DNA from: Bradyrhizobium sp. CCGUVB1N3
GTDB taxonomy: Bacteria > Pseudomonadota > Alphaproteobacteria > Rhizobiales > Xanthobacteraceae
Direction: 5' to 3'
Length of the DNA stretch: 64,000 bases
Assembly: GCF_024199925.1 (NCBI RefSeq)
Contig: NZ_JANADR010000001.1
Location: 4,216,001-4,280,000, forward strand
Position 1 is the stretch's first letter, and the number at the start of each line of letters is the position of its first letter. The notes beneath the pieces are model-generated. The model had not been told where the DNA came from, searched no databases, and worked only from the letters and a program-made list of their open reading frames with translations. Position numbers and translations under genes: made by a program. Shown piece by piece: positions 61,042 through 64,000 of the stretch.

Positions 61042-62100
61042 TCAGAGATAGTCGATGAGGCTGATCTTCTGCATCCGCGAGGTGAGCGCGAGTGCCGTCT
61101 CGATCTGGTTCTGCAACGTGTTGACGCGAACCGAGGCTTCGGTCGGATCGACCTTCTCCATGTCGACGATCTGCTGGTTGAGAATGTCGTGCTGGATCTT
61201 CAGCTTGTCGGTCGCGGTCGAGACTTGCTGCTGGATCGAGCCGACGCTGCCGCCGAGCACCGCGAGATTGTCGATCGCACCGCTGACGAGGCTGATGGCC
61301 TTGTCCACGACGGTCTGGAACGTCGCCTGGCTCAGGTTCGTGTTACCGAGATCGCTGAGCATGGTGTAGGCCTCGGCGAGTTGGCGGAAACCCTGCTGGT
61401 TGGCGCTGACCGACGTATTGACGATCTGGGTCGTTGAGATGCGGCTGCTCAGCGGCTGGTTGGTGGCCGAGGACCAGTTGGTGTTCCAGGCGGGACTCTG
61501 GAACTCCGCATCGAAGGTGGTGTTGAGGAAGCTCTGCATCTGGGCAGGCGTAATGCTGCTCACGCCCGCCGCGCTTTGCGTGAAGCCGAAGCCCGTGGGC
61601 GGCGCTGCCAGGAAGTCCGCGTCAACCTGGTTCTTGCTGGTCGAGCCGGCCGCGTAGTTTGCGATCGGGGCGTTCTGCGTATTGAGACCGCCGAACAAAT
61701 AGGAACCGTTGTAGGAGGCGTTGAGCGCGCCGATGAGGTCCTGCAGGTTGGCGGACGCACTCGGCAGGATCATGCTGGCGCCATTGTTGGCATCGCGCGC
61801 GGCGATCATATTCTTGAGGAAGTCCTGAGCGGTCGAGCCGAGCTGCGTGATCCGGTTCTGGGTCACGTCGAGGCGGCCCGAGACCAGCCCGTTGGTGTCC
61901 ACGATCTGGTCGATGAAGTTCATGTCCGCCCGCAGCGCGACGTCGCGCCCGGTGGAGACGCCGAGCTGGAGGCCGACGTCGGCAAACCGGCCGGTGGTCG
62001 CTTCCTTGGTGGCCTGGCTCAGCGAGCTCTGGTTGTTCGTGATCGAGTACCTCAATGCCGAGGAGAGCATGTAGGTCGAGATGTAGTTCGCGCTCATCAT
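61042..62100 (-). CDS. flgL: Flagellar hook-filament junction protein FlgL
   Basis: 352 aa. The N terminus ANYISTYMLSSALRYSITNN and the C-terminal helical DPTEASVRVNTLQNQIETAL are the D0/D1 flagellin-like parts; the centre is more variable. It joins FlgK to the filament. The first ATG (62100) overlaps the flgK stop and has GGGGA just upstream; a second ATG follows directly. Confidence 0.93.
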   Translation of the reverse strand: MMSANYISTYMLSSALRYSITNNQSSLSQATKEATTGRFADVGLQLGVSTGRDVALRADMNFIDQIVDTNGLVSGRLDVTQNRITQLGSTAQDFLKNMIAARDANNGASMILPSASANLQDLIGALNASYNGSYLFGGLNTQNAPIANYAAGSTSKNQVDADFLAAPPTGFGFTQSAAGVSSITPAQMQSFLNTTFDAEFQSPAWNTNWSSATNQPLSSRISTTQIVNTSVSANQQGFRQLAEAYTMLSDLGNTNLSQATFQTVVDKAISLVSGAIDNLAVLGGSVGSIQQQVSTATDKLKIQHDILNQQIVDMEKVDPTEASVRVNTLQNQIETALALTSRMQKISLIDYL

Positions 62101-63575
62101 GATGTCCCCACGGCGGCTAGCAGGCTGTCCAACATGTTGTCGACGGTCGAGATCAGCTTCGACGACGCCGAATAGGTGCGCTCGACCTGGAGCATCAGAG
62201 ACATCTCGTCGTCCATGTTGACGCCGTTGACGTTCGAGAGCGCCGAGTTGCTGCGGTCGAGCAACGTGTTCTGGTACTGGACGCCGTCGTCGGCCGTCTT
62301 GCGCTGGTTTTCGATCCAGCTCGCGGACGACGAGGCGAAATCGATCACGCCGCCGCTCGGCTTGCCCTGGGCTGCAGGATCGAATGGCTGCGGCGCATCC
62401 ATGTCGTCGATGAGCTGCTGAAGCCGGGTCGAGAAGCCGGCATTGCCGGCCGTGTTGTAATTATAGGCCGCATTGCCGCTGATCGCACCGTCGCGCAGCA
62501 AATTGGGATTGCCGCCCGAGGCCGGATCGACGGAAGCCGCAATCGTGATCGTGCCGGCAAGGCCGACCGACACGGTTGCGCTCGCAGGCATCGCCGGTGC
62601 TCCGGGATAGGTGAAGAGACCGGGCACGTTCGGCAGCGCGGCGCCGGACTGATCGGTCTCCTGGAAGGCACTGATCAGGCCGCGCGCGATTTCGTCGAGC
62701 TGGCTCTGATAGGTGACCGTCGCATTGTCGCGGAGATCGGCAAGGCCCGCGATCTTGCCCGATTTGAGGGGCATGACGGAATTGGCCCCAGTCACAGGCA
62801 CACCATCGATAAAGACGGCATTGCCGGTGGTGCCGGGCGTGTAGGCGTTGGTCGGCGCAAAACTGACCGTCCGCGCCGTCTTGTCGAACAGCACGACGCC
62901 ACTGTCGGTGTATAGCGCCGCATCGCCATTGGCGCGGATCGACATGGAGACACCGACCTCCTGCGACAACTTCGAGACGATGCTGTCGCGCTGGTCGAGA
63001 TAGTCGGTCACGTCGTCGCCGGCGATCGTGCCTTTCACGATCGCGGTGTTGACGGTGCCGAACTGGGTGAGGAGCTGGTTGATGTTGGCGACCGAGGTCG
63101 CGATGTCAGCATCGGCGCCCTCGCGAACCGACTGCACGGTGTTCGTCGCCTCGTTGAGCGAGGTCGCCATGTCCTTGGCCGCAGAAACCGCAGCCTGCGC
63201 CAGCGTCGTGTTGTCGGGGGCGTTGGCATATTGCTGGAGCGCCTGCTTCAGCTTGTTGAGCTCGGCGGTCGGCGACTGATCGAGCTCCGGATCGTCCACT
63301 GTGGAGGCCGCGATCTTCTGAAGACCGTCATAGATCGCAGTTTGCCTCGCGGACGCCGACGTCGCGGTCAGGACGTTGGTGAACAGGCCGGCGCTCGCGG
63401 CGCGCTGGATCGCGGCGACATAGACGCCGGCGTTGGGGAACGTGTCCAACACGGCGGTCTTGCGCGAATAGCCGGTCTGGCTCGCGCCGGCAATGTTGCG
63501 CGAGACGACCGACGACTGGATGCCCGTCGCCATGAGCGAGGAGCGGGCATTGTCGAGAGCGGCAGTGAGGGACAT
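62097..63575 (-). CDS. flgK: Flagellar hook-associated protein FlgK
   Basis: 492 aa. It begins MSLTAALDNARSSLMATGIQ, with IAGASQTGYSRKTAVL in the D0 part, and ends DDEMSLMLQVERTYSASSKL and ISTVDNMLDSLLA, the conserved C terminus of FlgK. It forms the first junction ring between hook and filament. It starts 43 bases after flgE and overlaps flgL. Confidence 0.95.
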   Translation of the reverse strand: MSLTAALDNARSSLMATGIQSSVVSRNIAGASQTGYSRKTAVLDTFPNAGVYVAAIQRAASAGLFTNVLTATSASARQTAIYDGLQKIAASTVDDPELDQSPTAELNKLKQALQQYANAPDNTTLAQAAVSAAKDMATSLNEATNTVQSVREGADADIATSVANINQLLTQFGTVNTAIVKGTIAGDDVTDYLDQRDSIVSKLSQEVGVSMSIRANGDAALYTDSGVVLFDKTARTVSFAPTNAYTPGTTGNAVFIDGVPVTGANSVMPLKSGKIAGLADLRDNATVTYQSQLDEIARGLISAFQETDQSGAALPNVPGLFTYPGAPAMPASATVSVGLAGTITIAASVDPASGGNPNLLRDGAISGNAAYNYNTAGNAGFSTRLQQLIDDMDAPQPFDPAAQGKPSGGVIDFASSSASWIENQRKTADDGVQYQNTLLDRSNSALSNVNGVNMDDEMSLMLQVERTYSASSKLISTVDNMLDSLLAAVGTS

Positions 63576-63618
63576 GAGATGCTCTTTGGCTGGCTCTTTG
63601 GCGCGCTCTCGGCCGGTA

Positions 63619-64000
63619 TCAGCGCTTCAGGTTGACGACGACGTCGAGCAGATCCGCGCCGGTCTGGAACGACTTCGAGTTCGCGGTGAAGCCGCGCTGC
63701 GCCTCGATCATCGAGGTCAGCTCGTCAGCGAGATCGACATTGGAGTCCTCGAGGGCGCCAGACTGGATCGTGCCGAGGCCGCCGGTGCCGGCATTCCCGA
63801 TCTGGAGGTTTCCGGAGTTGAGGCTGACCGAATAGACGTTACCGACTTCGGGTGTGAGGTTGTCGGGGCTCGGGACGTTGGCGAGCGCCACCGTGTAGAT
63901 CGGTATCTGCGTTCCATTCTGAAGAATCGCGTTCACCACGCCCTTGTCGTCGATATCGACCTTTTCGACGGAGGACGGAGCATTGCCGTTGACGGTGGCC
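63619..64000 (-). CDS. flgE: Flagellar hook protein FlgE (C-terminal part)
   Basis: Only the last 126 or so codons are in the window; the frame stays open to the right edge (TVNGNAPSSVEKVDIDDKG). The C terminus GALEDSNVDLADELTSMIEA, QRGFTANSKSFQTGADLLDV is the conserved D0 helix of hook and rod proteins. Before it lies PIYTVALANVPSPDNLTPEV, the FlgE-type beta region. FlgE rather than FlgF or FlgG is favoured by the flgK-flgL order that follows. Confidence 0.9.
   Translation of the reverse strand, partial: ATVNGNAPSSVEKVDIDDKGVVNAILQNGTQIPIYTVALANVPSPDNLTPEVGNVYSVSLNSGNLQIGNAGTGGLGTIQSGALEDSNVDLADELTSMIEAQRGFTANSKSFQTGADLLDVVVNLKR

Noticed and set aside
1..64000. CRISPR arrays, rRNA or integrase-flanked genomic island
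   Set aside because: No regularly spaced repeats, no rRNA sequence and no integrase or tRNA-linked attachment site were found; only IS elements and palindromic repeats.

Overview
The window looks like chromosome from a Bradyrhizobium-type alphaproteobacterium (inference from gene content and style). The reasons are high GC with strong third-position bias, large numbers of solute transporters, Tat-dependent binding proteins, FixK-like boxes, three kinds of intergenic palindromic repeats, and a lateral-type rhizobial flagellar operon (flgE-flgK-flgL-flaF-flbT-flgD-fliQ-flhA-fliR) next to an FtcR/Rem-type regulator. No rRNA, tRNA or CRISPR array was seen.

Layout. 0-2 kb: the 5' end of a Tat-exported binding protein and a divergent secreted GH79 (heparanase-like) glycoside hydrolase. 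2.1-8.5 kb: a minus-strand module of 2-hydroxyacid dehydrogenase, ThDP enzyme, FAD D-amino-acid-dehydrogenase-like protein, Asp/Glu-racemase-like protein and GntR regulator, divergent from a family-3 amino-acid binding protein. 8.6-9.7 kb: two universal stress proteins, one with a FixK-like box. 9.8-13.6 kb: carboxylesterase and MHS transporter under a divergent TetR.

13.6-24 kb is an accessory zone. A sulfatase gene is cut by an IS3-family element with a clean 4-bp duplication. An IS1182-like element, with a translationally coupled but amber-interrupted passenger gene, sits just upstream of a small exported cupin. There follow a protein with two probable winged helices, a TonB siderophore receptor with a structured leader, an RlpA-like protein and an IS5-type remnant. 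24-27 kb: two exported DUF1254/DUF1214 proteins in tandem.

27.3-34.4 kb: a polyamine-type ABC transporter with an FAD amine-oxidase-like protein and a type II HAD dehalogenase, divergent from a LysR regulator. 34.4-42.3 kb: a hexuronate/aldonate cluster (uxuA-like, idnD-like, a three-part TRAP transporter, a GntR regulator and a divergent uxuB-like reductase) around one UxuR/ExuR-like operator. 42-45 kb: small hypotheticals, an orphan MetQ-like lipoprotein-type binding protein and a ketopantoate-reductase-like protein. 45.5-53 kb: a diverged Mfd paralogue, a DUF2336 protein, an ArsC-family protein, a MarR regulator with a cysteine cluster, and a single-pass membrane protein of unknown role. 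53.8-64 kb: ftcR, convergent with the flagellar operon, which runs on beyond the window as flgE.
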